64,000 nt of DNA from Terriglobia bacterium (GTDB lineage: Bacteria; Acidobacteriota; UBA6911): contig JAIQGI010000039.1 of assembly GCA_020072565.1 (NCBI GenBank), positions 1 through 64,000 on the forward strand. Direction: 5' to 3'. Of the stretch, positions 46,368-56,006 are shown piece after piece. The notes under the pieces are model-generated. The model saw only the letters and a list, made by a program, of their open reading frames with translations. It searched no databases and had not been told where the DNA came from. The translations under genes and the position numbers were made by a program. Numbering within the stretch: the stretch's first letter is position 1; every line of letters starts with the position of its first letter.

Positions 46368-47943
46368 ATGGCCATAGTCTCAGCAGAGACGTCCAATGCA
46401 CACGAAAGCCGCTGGACCTCTGGCCCGGCGCTCGTACTTTACGTCGCCGCAGCTGCGCTTGCCCTGCAACTGCTGACCGCCTTTCGCTACGGCATCTTTC
46501 GCGACGAACTCTACTACCTCGCCTGCGCTGAACACCTCGACTGGGGATATGTTGACCATCCGCCGCTCACGCCCCTTCTCGCGTTCCTAGAACGTCACAT
46601 CGGTGGAGAATCGCTGCTCTCAATCCGTTTTCTGCCGGCCGCAGCCTTTGCCGTTACCGTGTGGCTTGCCGGGCTTATTGCACGTCAGCTTGGCGGCGGA
46701 CGGTTCGCTCAGTTGATTGCTGTACTGGCGATTCTGCTCGCCCCGACATATCTGCTGTTTTTTCACCTGATGACAGTCAACGCATTCGAGCCACCCCTTT
46801 GGATGGCGGCGGCCTACATTGTGATACGAGTGATCCAAACGGGGAATCAGAAGCTCTGGTTGTGGTTCGGCCTCATTGCCGGCATCGGCATCGAGAACAA
46901 GTATGGCATGCTCTTTTTCGGTTGCGGCATAGCCGTTGGGCTGTTGCTGACGCGCACGCGCAGTGCTTTCCGTCGACCGTGGATCTGGGCGGGTTGTGCA
47001 ATCGCCCTGGCGATATGGCTGCCAAACCTCGTCTGGGAATTCCGCCGCCACTGGCCCTTCTGGAACTCATGCACAATGTTCGCGCCAGCGGACGTGATGT
47101 GCAGTTGGGCCCCGTGGCTTTCTTTGCTCAGCAAGCGTTTTTCCTGCTACCAGTCAGTCTGCCGATTTGGCTCGCAGGGCTGTGGTGGTTCTTCTTCGGA
47201 CGCGAGCGAGGATCAGGCATTCGGGGCCGTTACGCCGCACTCGGCTGGACGTTTGTTGCCGTATACCTGCTGTTCTACTTTCTGCACGGAAAGGTTTACT
47301 ATCTGACGCCGATCTATCCCATGCTGTTCGCCGCCGGCGGCGTCGCCCTGGAGAGATGGCTCGCTTACCGCGCACCGGTTGGTTGAAGCCTGCGTACCTG
47401 GCCGTGCTGGTCGCTTTTGGAGTACTGTTTGTACCGCTCACCCTGCCGGTGCTTACTCCCGAGGGTTTCATCGCCTACGTGAAAGCGTTACACATTCCCA
47501 TGCCGGAAGTTGAGCACCAACGGATGGGCCCGCTGGGTCAGCAGGTTTACGCCGACATGTTCGGTTGGGAGGACATCACTCGTGAGACGGCGCGTGCCTA
47601 CTACAGCTTGCCGGACGACGTGCGTGCCAAGACCGCCATTACGGCCGCGTCGTTCGGCGAGGCCGGAGCCGTCGACTTTTTCGGCCCGAAATACGGATTG
47701 CCCAAAGCAATCAGCGGTCACCAGACATACTGGTACTGGGGTCCACGCCAGTTTACCGGCGAGAGCGCCCTCATGCTCGGCGAAAGGCCGCAAAGGGTGC
47801 GCGAGCTCTGCGAGAATCCCGTGGTCGTCGGCCACGTCGGCCATCAGTATGCACGGGGAGACGAAAACTTCGACATCTACTGGTGCCGCCCCATGCGCCT
47901 CAACCTGCAAAAGGGCTGGCCGCTCGCAAAGCACTGGGATTAG
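46368..47943 (+). pseudogene. PMT/ArnT-like membrane glycosyltransferase (GT83-type), two frameshifts
   Basis: Three frames together give one ~525-residue protein. The first, from 46368 (TGGAGG five bases before), reads LYVAAAALALQLLTAFRYGI, FRDELYYLACAEHLDWGYVD and HPPLTPLLAFLERHIGG, the catalytic acidic loop of PMT-like enzymes, up to EFRRHWPF near 47062. The text then continues in another frame, LELMHNVRASGRDVQLGPVA, to LERWLAYRAPVG at 47386, and finally in the third as LKPAYLAVLVAFGVLFVPLT to the stop at 47943. Both shifts are of one base, so assembly error is possible. An alternative start is 46356. Confidence 0.75.
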
Positions 47944-48330
47944 CCGTCGCACCCGTTTAGCCCATTGAATCTCGCCAAGGGAGTGATGAGTGCCTGGGAA
48001 AAGATCTCAGGCCATTCGCCGGACGGATCTGGTTGGATAGGGATCACCAGGTCTGCCTGCAATCGATGCCCACCGGCAGTTGGTAAGCACTCCCGCCCGC
48101 CCACTGCTTGGTTGAGCCTGTCCTGTCAGTCTTCTGAATCCCGCCCCACTTTGCGGCGAGTGCGAGCGAGTGGGACGGCTCACGGCCACAGCGGTCGTGG
48201 ACCACATTGTTCCTCACAAGGGCGATTCCAGACTTTTTGGGGATGAGTCGAATTGGCAGGCGCTTTGAAGGCGCTGCCACAACCGGAATACGGCTACGAC
48301 CGATGGACGGTGGGGATGGATGCGCGATCT
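47944..48330. other. Intergenic, no gene seen
   Basis: None of the frames in this stretch resembles a protein. It separates the host-type gene cluster from the phage-derived segment and ends at the purine-rich cos-like sequence. Confidence 0.5.
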
Positions 48331-48340
48331 CACTCAGGCC

Positions 48341-48440
48341 AGGGGGAGGGGGGGCCAATTCTCTGGGCCAAAGCGCCGTAGACCGGGCGCGCGGGGATTT
48401 TTTTGTGCCGTCAAAATGAATAGGGGGGAGGGGTAGAATT
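48341..48440 (+). other. Phage cos/packaging-like site A
   Basis: A purine-rich block GGGGGAGGGGGGG (about 48342-48354) is followed by CCAATTCTCTGGGCC, then GTAGACCGGGCGCGCGG (48379-48395), then another GGGGGGAGGGG at 48423. This is the arrangement seen at packaging sites upstream of terminase genes in HK97-like phages. The same ordered motifs recur at 62172-62262. Terminase genes themselves are absent here. 48441-48672 carries no gene that I can support. Confidence 0.45.
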
Positions 48441-48672
48441 GCTAAAACCCAGTAAAAATGCGGCTTCCGTGGTGGTTAGGGAGCGAATTTAGCCCTTCCA
48501 GAGGCCTCCAAAACCCCTCCGGAAGGCTCCAAAATGCCTCCAAATGGGTTCGAAAACAGCAACCGGGCCGGCCTCCGCGTCGAAAATGCTAGAAATCTGC
48601 CAGGGATCAAGCAGATGACCATGAAAATTATCCTGATTTTATGGACTTTCCTTCGAAAATAGCTCCACCGAG

Positions 48673-49077
48673 GTGATCCGATCCGGCGCTTTCGCCGGCA
48701 GTCTCGCCAGCGGCAGGGACATCCTGGCTTTGGTCGATCATGACCGAACGCGGATCCTCGCGCGGACGCGTAGCGGCAGTCTCAAGCTGACCGAAGACAG
48801 CAACGGACTGCAATTTGAATTATCCGTCCCTGCCACGCAGCCCGGCCGGGACGTGCTGGCGCTGGCCGAACGCGGCGACCTGGGCGGCATGAGTTTCGCG
48901 TTTACCGTGCCGAGGAACGGCGAACGCTGGACCGGCCGCAAGCGGGAGCTGCTGGCCGTGGACCTGCACGAAATCAGCGTTGTGTCCGCGTGGCCGGCAT
49001 ACGAAGGGACTATCGTGGTCCCGCGATCAGCAACGCCGCGGCTGAACGTGGCATCCCGTTACCTGGAGACAATCTGA
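48673..49077 (+). CDS. HK97-family phage prohead protease, N-terminus missing
   Basis: 135 codons from a GTG at 48673, in the characteristic EVIRSGAFAGSL sequence, with LALVDHDRTRILARTRSGSL, KLTEDSNGLQFELSVP, RGDLGGMSFAFTVPRNGERW and LHEISVVSAWPAYEGTIVV. The His and Ser of the conserved VDHD and GGMSFAF blocks are seen. Full-length proteins have ~45 more N-terminal residues; here the frame is open back only to a TGA at 48634, so the start of the gene has been lost. The stop overlaps the portal start (TGATG). It processes capsid scaffold in phage assembly, but no capsid gene is present. Confidence 0.85.
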   Translation: MIRSGAFAGSLASGRDILALVDHDRTRILARTRSGSLKLTEDSNGLQFELSVPATQPGRDVLALAERGDLGGMSFAFTVPRNGERWTGRKRELLAVDLHEISVVSAWPAYEGTIVVPRSATPRLNVASRYLETI

Positions 49078-50249
49078 TGAAACTGCTGAAACGCATTGCA
49101 AACCTTCTGGACCCGGAACGGCGCAGCATGTCGAGCCGGGATCCCGTGCTTGCGCGAGCGCTGGGCAGCCTGGACATGGGTGGATACCTTGTCAATCCGA
49201 GGACTGCCGAGAACCTGTCAACGGTTTTGGCTTGCGTGGGCGCGATCAGCTCTGGAATCGCATCCCTGCCGGCCTACGTCTATCGCAACGTCGCGAACGG
49301 CAGGGAGTTGGACGATAACCATGCTATCGCGCGTCTGATTGCTTCTGGACCGAACCAGCATCAAACGTGGGCCGACTGGTGCGAATGGACAATGGCGAGC
49401 GTCCTGCTGCGTGGCAATGCTCTTTCGGAGATTGTCACGGACGGCGCCGGCGCTGTCGTGGGCCTGCGGCCGGTTCCGTGGGAGTGGGTCGCAGTCCAGC
49501 TCCTGCCAAACGGCCGTCTGGTGTACGACGTATCGGAAGTAACCAGCATCTACGGCGGTACCGGAGGAACGCGGCGAGTGCTCCAGGATGAGGTGTTCCA
49601 TTTACGGGACCGCACAGACGATGGCCTGATCGGTCGCAGCCGACTGCAACGCGCTGCGGCCGTGGTCCAGGCAGGACTCAGCATCCAGACCTTTGCCAAT
49701 TCCCTGTACGAGAATGGCGCGAATCCAAGCGGAGTGCTGGAAATCGCGGGCAAGCTGTCGCAGGAAGACTTCCAATATCTCGTGCAACGATTCCGGGATG
49801 TCTATTCGGGACCGCAACACGCGGCGAAGGTCATGGTTTTGGACCAGGGACTTACGTGGAAGCAAGTGTCCGTCAGTCCGGAGGACGCCGAATTCCTTGC
49901 TTCCAGGCAATTCACTGTTGAAGAGCTGGCCAGGCTGTTCAACGTCCCACCACCGATCATTGGTGATTTGCAGTACGGGACGTTCAGCAACGTCGAAACC
50001 CTACTGCGTTGGTTTGCACAGAACACGCTGTCTCCCTGGATTCGCAAAATGGAAGCGGAATTCACTCGCAGCGTGTTTGGCGCGTCCAGAACGCATCGGC
50101 TGGAAATCGACCTTTCCGGCCTGATGCGCGGCGATCCGGCGCAACGCTGGGCGGCATGGGAAATCGCAGTTAGGAATAACATTCTGACCGCTGATGAAGT
50201 AAGGCAGGAGGAAGGCTGGAATCCACAGTCAGTGCAGACGGTTGATTAG
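49077..50249 (+). CDS. HK97-family phage portal protein
   Basis: 390 residues from the ATG at 49077: NLSTVLACVGAISSGIASLP, AYVYRN, NQHQTWADWCEWTMASVLLR, GNALSEIV, LRPVPWEWVAVQLLPNGRLV, IGRSRLQRAAAVVQAGLSIQ, SVSPEDAEFLASRQFTVEEL, ARLFNVPPPIIGD, NVETLLRWFAQNTLSPWIRK. These are typical, full-length blocks of HK97 portal proteins, which form the DNA gate of the capsid. Its partner genes (terminase, capsid) are missing, and the protease precedes rather than follows it. Together they are a remnant of a head module. The coding sequence itself is undamaged. Confidence 0.93.
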   Translation: MKLLKRIANLLDPERRSMSSRDPVLARALGSLDMGGYLVNPRTAENLSTVLACVGAISSGIASLPAYVYRNVANGRELDDNHAIARLIASGPNQHQTWADWCEWTMASVLLRGNALSEIVTDGAGAVVGLRPVPWEWVAVQLLPNGRLVYDVSEVTSIYGGTGGTRRVLQDEVFHLRDRTDDGLIGRSRLQRAAAVVQAGLSIQTFANSLYENGANPSGVLEIAGKLSQEDFQYLVQRFRDVYSGPQHAAKVMVLDQGLTWKQVSVSPEDAEFLASRQFTVEELARLFNVPPPIIGDLQYGTFSNVETLLRWFAQNTLSPWIRKMEAEFTRSVFGASRTHRLEIDLSGLMRGDPAQRWAAWEIAVRNNILTADEVRQEEGWNPQSVQTVD

Positions 50250-50366
50250 TATGCGTACAGGCCACTCTACGCTCCGAACGTGATTTCGCCGCGCGTGGCA
50301 TGCTCGGAACTTGTACCTCCGTTTGGTGTCAATCCATTAGAATAGAAGCTCGCAAAGGAACGCTCG

Positions 50367-51500
50367 ATGAAAATCAAGTACTCTCTCGTTTCTATTTCAC
50401 TAATTTGCGGATTTCTGTCTTATGTTCTGACTCATTCAAAAGCATCTGTGATTGAGTCAGGCATCCACTTCGACAACATCGACGCTTGCTGCGGCGTAAC
50501 ACCTAAAAGCCATAGATCCTTAATGCCGGGTGGACCGGCGCCCTGGGATCAAAAACAAATAAGTCTCCCGCCCATCCATCTTGTAGGTGCGTTTGGCGGT
50601 CCGGGCAGGTCAGAAATTGTTGTACGACAAATAATAGGGCCGGACAAGGGAATCAACTATGTGACTCGTGATCATGGTAACTCATGGACGCGAGCTGGCT
50701 GGGATCAGATCGGCACGGTGTATCATTTTCGTGCATCTCCAATCGGTTGGACCAACTGCATCATAGCCCGCGCGGATTCACGGATTATCTGTGAAATTGC
50801 AAAAGGCCCTCATGATGCGGATTTCTGCATTTCCCTTGACCGAGGTAAAACCTGGAGCACTGTTCATCCAAAGTTGCAGGGAGGTGGACACCTTGGAAAG
50901 TGCAAGATCTTTGACACCGGCTTACGTGACCCTTCTCGCGTCTATGCGGAAATTTCCGCGCCGGACAATTACGGAATAGCCGAATCAAGCGATTACGGTT
51001 CCAACTTCAAACTTTTGCCCTACAGACAATTTGAGAGTCGGGCCAATCCGGCTATCATTTTCAGGATCTCTGAAAGGCCCAATGATCGGGGACTTTTTTT
51101 ATCGCAAGACTCCCGATCTATCGGGGTACGGTTAGACGGGATGAAATCGTTTTTCGAAGGGCTGTTTCAGGATCTTTCACGTCCTGGAGAGGTTCGAACA
51201 TGGCAGACGAAGAAGTCAGAGGACGAGTTGCCTTACTATGACCGAATCCAGGAAATCGAGACAGACCCTCTTGACGAGAGGATCTTCTATGCGTTCCATC
51301 AATTCAGAGGCATTGCTAGGACTGCCGATGGCGGCAAGACTGCTTCTCTCCTTCCATTAGCTCTCGACAAATACTTGGAGGTCGAATCATTCGCAGTGGA
51401 TCCTGCAGATGGCAAATACCTATATGCCATACTGACCTCTCGGACCTTTTATCGATCAACAGATTACGGTTGCACCTGGAAACCGCTCAGGTTTCCATGA
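50367..51500 (+). CDS. Exported BNR-repeat protein, low-GC, between phage remnant and attachment site
   Basis: 377 residues with a signal anchor (YSLVSISLICGFLSYVL) and Asp-box repeats YVTRDHGNSWTRAGW, CISLDRGKTWSTVH, ARTADGGKTASLL and YRSTDYGCTWKPLRF, so a single six- or seven-bladed propeller is likely. SD AGGAA lies six bases before the ATG. Its base composition is visibly AT-richer than the phage genes before it and the integrase after it, suggesting separate acquisition as element cargo. No catalytic residues of sialidases (RIP motif, catalytic Tyr/Glu) are evident. Confidence 0.8.
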   Translation: MKIKYSLVSISLICGFLSYVLTHSKASVIESGIHFDNIDACCGVTPKSHRSLMPGGPAPWDQKQISLPPIHLVGAFGGPGRSEIVVRQIIGPDKGINYVTRDHGNSWTRAGWDQIGTVYHFRASPIGWTNCIIARADSRIICEIAKGPHDADFCISLDRGKTWSTVHPKLQGGGHLGKCKIFDTGLRDPSRVYAEISAPDNYGIAESSDYGSNFKLLPYRQFESRANPAIIFRISERPNDRGLFLSQDSRSIGVRLDGMKSFFEGLFQDLSRPGEVRTWQTKKSEDELPYYDRIQEIETDPLDERIFYAFHQFRGIARTADGGKTASLLPLALDKYLEVESFAVDPADGKYLYAILTSRTFYRSTDYGCTWKPLRFP

Positions 51501-51571
51501 TATCTCTGCTACCTATGTGCTACCTTTTGGCTCTTTTGGAGATTTGCCGATTCTGTAAGTCTTTTGTTTTC

Positions 51572-51618
51572 TGGTGGGCCCAGCAGGACTTGAACCTGCG
51601 ACCCGCTGATTATGAGTC
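51572..51618 (-). other. tRNA 3' half with CCA: probable att site of the neighbouring integrase
   Basis: The minus strand reads CTCATAATC (anticodon loop, CAU), then the T-arm GCAGGTTCAAGTCCTGC and acceptor end GGGCCCACCA. This corresponds to the 3' half of a tRNA with CAU anticodon (tRNA-Ile2 or Met). The 5' half is absent: upstream of the anticodon loop the sequence stops pairing. Such 3' fragments are typical attachment cores of P4-type integrases. The orientation places the element on the right, toward the integrase at 51861, and old chromosome on the left. Confidence 0.75.
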
Positions 51619-51860
51619 GGTAAATTCCGTACTTTCTGCACTTTCCAGCAACCACGAGAAACAACATTTCATCCAGGCATAATGCTGGATAAACCTTTGA
51701 TTCCTTTGTAGAATAAGGACTCGTGAGCGTTCTCATTGTTTCATTGCGTTATAGGAACTTTGTTTCTTGAAGTTAACGACAGTTGGAACCCCGGTGGAAC
51801 CCCAGAAAGTTGCAGGTCGAAAACTAAGGACCTCCTGATTCGCGAGATAAAGGGGAAGAA

Positions 51861-53090
51861 ATGCCAATAATCAACTTCACGGTGAGAAAATTGGACAGCC
51901 TCAAGCCGCAGGCGACCCGTGTCGACTATTATGATGCTTCCCTGCCCGGATTTGTATTACGCGTGACCCCCAGCGGCGAAAAGGTCTTCTCGGTGCTGTA
52001 TCGCATTGGGGGTTACAGAAGGCGCTATACGCTTGGAGGATTCCCCGTGCTGCAGCTCGTTGACGCGCGTGAGCGGGCAAGGGATGCCCTGGAACTTGTG
52101 CGGCGCGGCATCGATCCAGTCGAGGAGCAGAAACGACGCGAGGAAGCGGAGGTCGCGCGTCGCGTAGAAGGGTTCACCTTCGAGTTTTTGGCGAAGAAAT
52201 TCCTGGGAGAACACGTGAAAAAACTGCGCTCGGCGCGAGAGGTCAGGAGGTCTTTCGACCGGTACCTCCTGCCCCAGTTTGGAAAAACCAAAGCCAGGGA
52301 GTTAAAAAGGTCGGCGGTGCGCGACTATCTGGACAACATGGCGAAGACAAGACCTGTGATGGCAAACAGGTGCTTGGCCTATGTACGCAAGATGTACAAC
52401 TGGGCCCTGTCAAAAGACCTCGTGGAAGTCAGCCCAGTCTCCGGAATACCGCGCCCTGGAGCTGAGCGGAAGCGGGACCGCGTCCTGTCGGAAGCTGAAA
52501 TCAAGGCGATCTGGAAAGCGCTCGACAAAGAGCGGCTAATCCCGGCCGCCGCATTCCGGCTCCGTCTGCTGACGGCTCAGCGAGGGGGCGAAGTGCACTC
52601 CATGCGTTGGAGGGATATCGACGGTGACTGGTGGATTATTCCGACGGAGTTTTCCAAAAACAAGCTGAGTCACCGAGTCCCGCTTTCGCCGCAGGCACAG
52701 AAGATCATTGATCAAGTCCAGTCGGCCACGGACTTGCAGGATGCGAAAGCTGGACGGCCTCGCAGCGAATGGGTATTTCCAAACCCGGCAAACAGGGCTG
52801 AGCACGTCGGAGAAATGCAGAAACTAGTGCAACGGGTCCGCCGGGCCTCAGAAGTGTCCTTCCGGGCACATGATTTCAGACGTACGGCGGCAAGCATGAT
52901 GGCAGGAATGGGCGTGCCCAGGTTGGTGGTCGGAAAGATCCTGAACCATATCGAGACAGGCGTTACCAGTGTTTACGACCGCCACAGCTACGACAAGGAA
53001 AAACAGGAGGCGCTCAATGCCTGGGGCGCCCGGCTCTCCCGAATTGTAAGCGACCTGGAGTTGGTCGGGATGAAAAACGATCAGGCATAG
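51861..53090 (+). CDS. P4-type tyrosine integrase (DUF4102 arm-binding domain)
   Basis: 409 residues from the ATG at 51861 (SD GGGGAAG, five bases away). The N-terminal arm-binding domain LKPQATRVDYYDASLPGFVL, RRRYTLGGFPVLQLVDARER is followed by a SAM-like core (SFDRYLLPQFGKTKARELKR) and the catalytic domain: Arg near residue 240 (TAQRGGEVHSMRW), the HxxR box HDFRRTAAS (337-340), and Tyr near 372 (VYDRHSYDKEKQ). All catalytic residues are intact. It should catalyse excision and insertion at the adjacent tRNA-derived site. Its position at the attachment end and strand direction are as in P4-like satellites and genomic islands. Confidence 0.93.
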   Translation: MPIINFTVRKLDSLKPQATRVDYYDASLPGFVLRVTPSGEKVFSVLYRIGGYRRRYTLGGFPVLQLVDARERARDALELVRRGIDPVEEQKRREEAEVARRVEGFTFEFLAKKFLGEHVKKLRSAREVRRSFDRYLLPQFGKTKARELKRSAVRDYLDNMAKTRPVMANRCLAYVRKMYNWALSKDLVEVSPVSGIPRPGAERKRDRVLSEAEIKAIWKALDKERLIPAAAFRLRLLTAQRGGEVHSMRWRDIDGDWWIIPTEFSKNKLSHRVPLSPQAQKIIDQVQSATDLQDAKAGRPRSEWVFPNPANRAEHVGEMQKLVQRVRRASEVSFRAHDFRRTAASMMAGMGVPRLVVGKILNHIETGVTSVYDRHSYDKEKQEALNAWGARLSRIVSDLELVGMKNDQA

Positions 53091-53423
53091 GATGCTGACT
53101 GCGACGGTCCTCCGTCAGCAATGAGACGCCGAAATATTTCACGCCTCAATGTTGCGCATAAACGTTCAAAAGACTTGAACCATTATGTAGATCAGAGACA
53201 AGCCGAACGAAGATCACCGCACCTCTTTGGACAGCACCCGATATCTTCCCTCATTCCTGGCGGTTTGGCAGCCAAAATGACTGAGTTCAGACCACACCAG
53301 AGATTTTCGAAAAAAGGTTTCAATCAGCCGGGGAAAAAGGTTTAAGATAGCCGGGCATGTAACTTAAAATCAGCCGGACATCAAACTTAAAATCAGCCGG
53401 CTGCAGCCGATGGCGATAGCGAT
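53091..53423. repeat. Short direct repeats upstream of the AAA ATPase gene
   Basis: The motif ATCAGCCGG occurs at 53322, 53369 and 53392 with a variant ATAGCCGGG at 53347. The last two copies share TTAAAATCAGCCGG at a 23-base period, and the variant continues TTTAAGATAGCCGG. It may be a binding site or an IS-associated iteration. No gene is visible in the stretch. Confidence 0.5.
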
Positions 53424-54671
53424 ATGGAAACTCATAAATTATACCCCCGCTTCGCGTCAAAACGCTTGAAGGAGGCTCTTGCCGACACGCCCGTCGTTCT
53501 CATTCATGGTCCGCGCCAGTCAGGAAAGACCACGCTTGCCCGGGGATTAGGCGAACCGCTGGGATATTCCTATTTCACCTTCGACAATCCTGCCCTCACG
53601 CATGCCGCAGAGGCTGATCCGACCGGTTTTGTGGATGATCTGCCTGAGCGAGCGATCCTTGATGAGGTCCAGCGCGTTCCCGGGCTTTTCTCGGCTCTTA
53701 AGATCGCAGTCGACCGTCGACGTGTGCCGGGCAGATTCCTCCTCACCGGATCTGCCAACATTCTGCTTGTGCCGAAACTCTCGGAATCTCTCGCCGGGAG
53801 GATGGAGGTCCTTCGCATTCATCCGCTGGCGCAATGTGAGATCGCCGGTAAGGAATCCGGCTTTATCGATGGTCTTTTCGACGCATCATTCAAAATAGCA
53901 AATGTGGAGCGTCTCGGGAGATCACTCCCGGAACTCGTGGCTGCCGGTGGCTATCCCGAAGCGCTTATTCGTACAAATTCAAAAAGGCGCTCCGCATGGT
54001 ATCGCGAGTATATAGACGCTTTGACGCAGCGGGATGTGCGCGAACTGGCTCGCATCCGGTCTCTCGACGTTTTGCCGCCGCTCCTGGAACGCGCCGCAGC
54101 ACAATCCTCGTGCCTGTTCAACATAAACGAACTTGCATCTCCGTTCCAGTTGAGCTATCCGACCATTCGCGAATATATCACACTGCTGGAACGGGTTTTT
54201 CTGATTGAAGAACTCCGCCCTTGGCACTCCAATCGCATCAGCCGTTTGATCAAGACTCCCAAACTGCATCTGGGCGACGCTGGGCTCGCCTGCGCCCTTC
54301 TGGGCCTCGACGCGGCGGGACTTGCAAAAGACAGAGCCGCACTCGGCATGCTGCTTGAGACGTTTGCATTCCAGGAGCTTCGACGGCAGGCAAGCTGGCA
54401 TGAGGATGACATCCGCTTCCATCATTTCCGCGACCGGGACGGCTTCGAGGTCGACATCGTCATGGAACGCCGGGGCCACGAGCTCGCGGGCGTCGAGGTG
54501 AAGGCCTCGGCGACCGTCACTTCGGCCGATTTCCGCGGGCTGCGCAAGCTAAAAGACGCCGCGGGCAGCCGTTTCAACGCGGGAGTGGTGCTGTACGACG
54601 GCGAAGCCATTGCAGGATTTGGCGACCGAATGTATGCCGTGCCGATCCGCTTGTTATGGGAGCTGAGATGA
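53424..54671 (+). CDS. AAA ATPase with DUF4143 C-terminal domain
   Basis: 415 residues: Walker A GPRQSGKT (residues 29-36), Walker B AILDEVQRVPGLFSALK, sensor RFLLTGSANILLV, then DUF4143 with ALTQRDVRELARIRSLDVLP, YPTIREYITLLERVFLIEEL, LHLGDAGLACALLGLD and a PD-(D/E)XK-like C-terminal strand set GFEVDIVMERRGHELAGVEV, KAS. This DUF4143 family is common in archaea and bacteria, often carried by mobile DNA, and its role is not settled. It has no neighbour that would define a partner here and is probably cargo. Confidence 0.9.
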   Translation: METHKLYPRFASKRLKEALADTPVVLIHGPRQSGKTTLARGLGEPLGYSYFTFDNPALTHAAEADPTGFVDDLPERAILDEVQRVPGLFSALKIAVDRRRVPGRFLLTGSANILLVPKLSESLAGRMEVLRIHPLAQCEIAGKESGFIDGLFDASFKIANVERLGRSLPELVAAGGYPEALIRTNSKRRSAWYREYIDALTQRDVRELARIRSLDVLPPLLERAAAQSSCLFNINELASPFQLSYPTIREYITLLERVFLIEELRPWHSNRISRLIKTPKLHLGDAGLACALLGLDAAGLAKDRAALGMLLETFAFQELRRQASWHEDDIRFHHFRDRDGFEVDIVMERRGHELAGVEVKASATVTSADFRGLRKLKDAAGSRFNAGVVLYDGEAIAGFGDRMYAVPIRLLWELR

Positions 54672-54878
54672 TGGCGAAGGAGACGGAAGGAAGGTCGGCG
54701 CCCTCCTCTTGCTTTCGGAATCCTGGATCCGTTGACAACAAATCGTTTTTCACTCCGACTGGAGGTGATGATAAGATCGTGATCGAACCAGTCCGGCTAG
54801 CCTGATCAGCGAAAAGCGGTCGCTTCCCGAACCGCCTGCCGGGCCTTCTCAAATCGGGACCCAAACGGGAAGGTGGGA

Positions 54879-55820
54879 ATGGGAGCCCCTCCAAAACTCT
54901 CGGCGAAAATTGTCGTGCTCCTGCAAGAGATTATTATCCGGGGTGCTGAGCAGATTTACGAGATTCAGAAAAACCGGGCTCCCCATTGGAACAGACTCTA
55001 CCCTTACGATGGTCCGATCGTTACTTTCAGCTTGAAAGCCGGCCTGCTGCAGGTCAAGTCTTGCAGAGATCTTGACATTGCCTCTTCCCCTGAAGGCTGG
55101 AACACTCCGGCCTTGCACGAGATCGAATCCGCGCTGGACGATTTCAACCGTCATTGTCGGCATCTGGGCACGGATCCAGAAGAGGACCTTGAATTGATCA
55201 GGAAATATCTGTGTCCCACAACTCTGCGGATCCTGCGCGCGCTGGATGAGAGCTACGGCTTTTTCCCTGGAAAGGATCCGAATTTTGTTTTGATGGCTGT
55301 CCGGACCGCCGGATTGTTTTATAAGGATCAAGAAACCGGACTGGGACTCTTCGGAAAAAACGTCAGCTTCGTCGAATACTACACATCGTTGGATCTCCTC
55401 AGGGCAGGTGCCAAGGACGAGCTCAAAGGCGCACGAGATCTTGAAATGAAGGTCCAGGAGTTCCATCTCGCTCTCGCCGGGATGGAACGTGAGGCAGCGC
55501 GGAAACAGACGGTAGTCCACAACCACACCCCAAGCCGGGCAAAGGTCAAACCGGACGGAAGGCTTCCGAAGAAGGAACTGCCCAGACTTGAGGAAATGGA
55601 TATCTCTGCCTATCTCGACGGCGCTCCACTGACAGACAGGCAAAAGGATTGCGCTCTCCTTAAATGGGGGTACCGCCTTTCGGACACGGATATCGCCCAG
55701 CGTCTCGGGATTTCCAGGGCCACGGTTCAGGAGCATTTGGAAGCGGCGAGGAAAAAGATAGGCTACACCCAACAGAATGCCAAGCGCGGCAGGGGCATCA
55801 AATCCACGACTCGCGATTGA
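54879..55820 (+). CDS. Hypothetical regulator with C-terminal sigma-region-4-like HTH
   Basis: 313 residues from the ATG at 54879 (behind CGGGAAGGTGG). The C-terminus LTDRQKDCALLKWGYRLSDT, DIAQRLGISRATVQEHLEAA and RKKIGY is a sigma-70 region 4/LuxR-type helix-turn-helix. The N-terminal 200 residues (IVTFSLKAGLLQVKSCRDLD, LEIESALDDFNRH-like helices) match no family I know. It lies before the AlpA-primase-helicase genes on the same strand and may control replication-module expression. The start could be the GTG two codons upstream. Confidence 0.65.
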   Translation: MGAPPKLSAKIVVLLQEIIIRGAEQIYEIQKNRAPHWNRLYPYDGPIVTFSLKAGLLQVKSCRDLDIASSPEGWNTPALHEIESALDDFNRHCRHLGTDPEEDLELIRKYLCPTTLRILRALDESYGFFPGKDPNFVLMAVRTAGLFYKDQETGLGLFGKNVSFVEYYTSLDLLRAGAKDELKGARDLEMKVQEFHLALAGMEREAARKQTVVHNHTPSRAKVKPDGRLPKKELPRLEEMDISAYLDGAPLTDRQKDCALLKWGYRLSDTDIAQRLGISRATVQEHLEAARKKIGYTQQNAKRGRGIKSTTRD

Positions 55821-56006
55821 GGGTCCCAGTACCCTGCACTACCCTGCACCGTAAAAACCCTGCACTGATTTTCTTTAATTTTTTACTCCTGCGAATTCAA
55901 TGACATAGAGCGCCCCAATACCCTGCACACCCTGCGCGCAGGGACTCTTGTCGAGGAATCTGTGAAACCGAATGAGCAGAACCGAACCACAGAAAGGCGA
56001 CAAGAA

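Noticed and set aside
51470-51682. 70-codon plus-strand frame containing AQQDLNLRPADYES
   Set aside because: It is the reverse complement of a tRNA 3' half translated by chance; this peptide is a known artefact of tRNA sequences.
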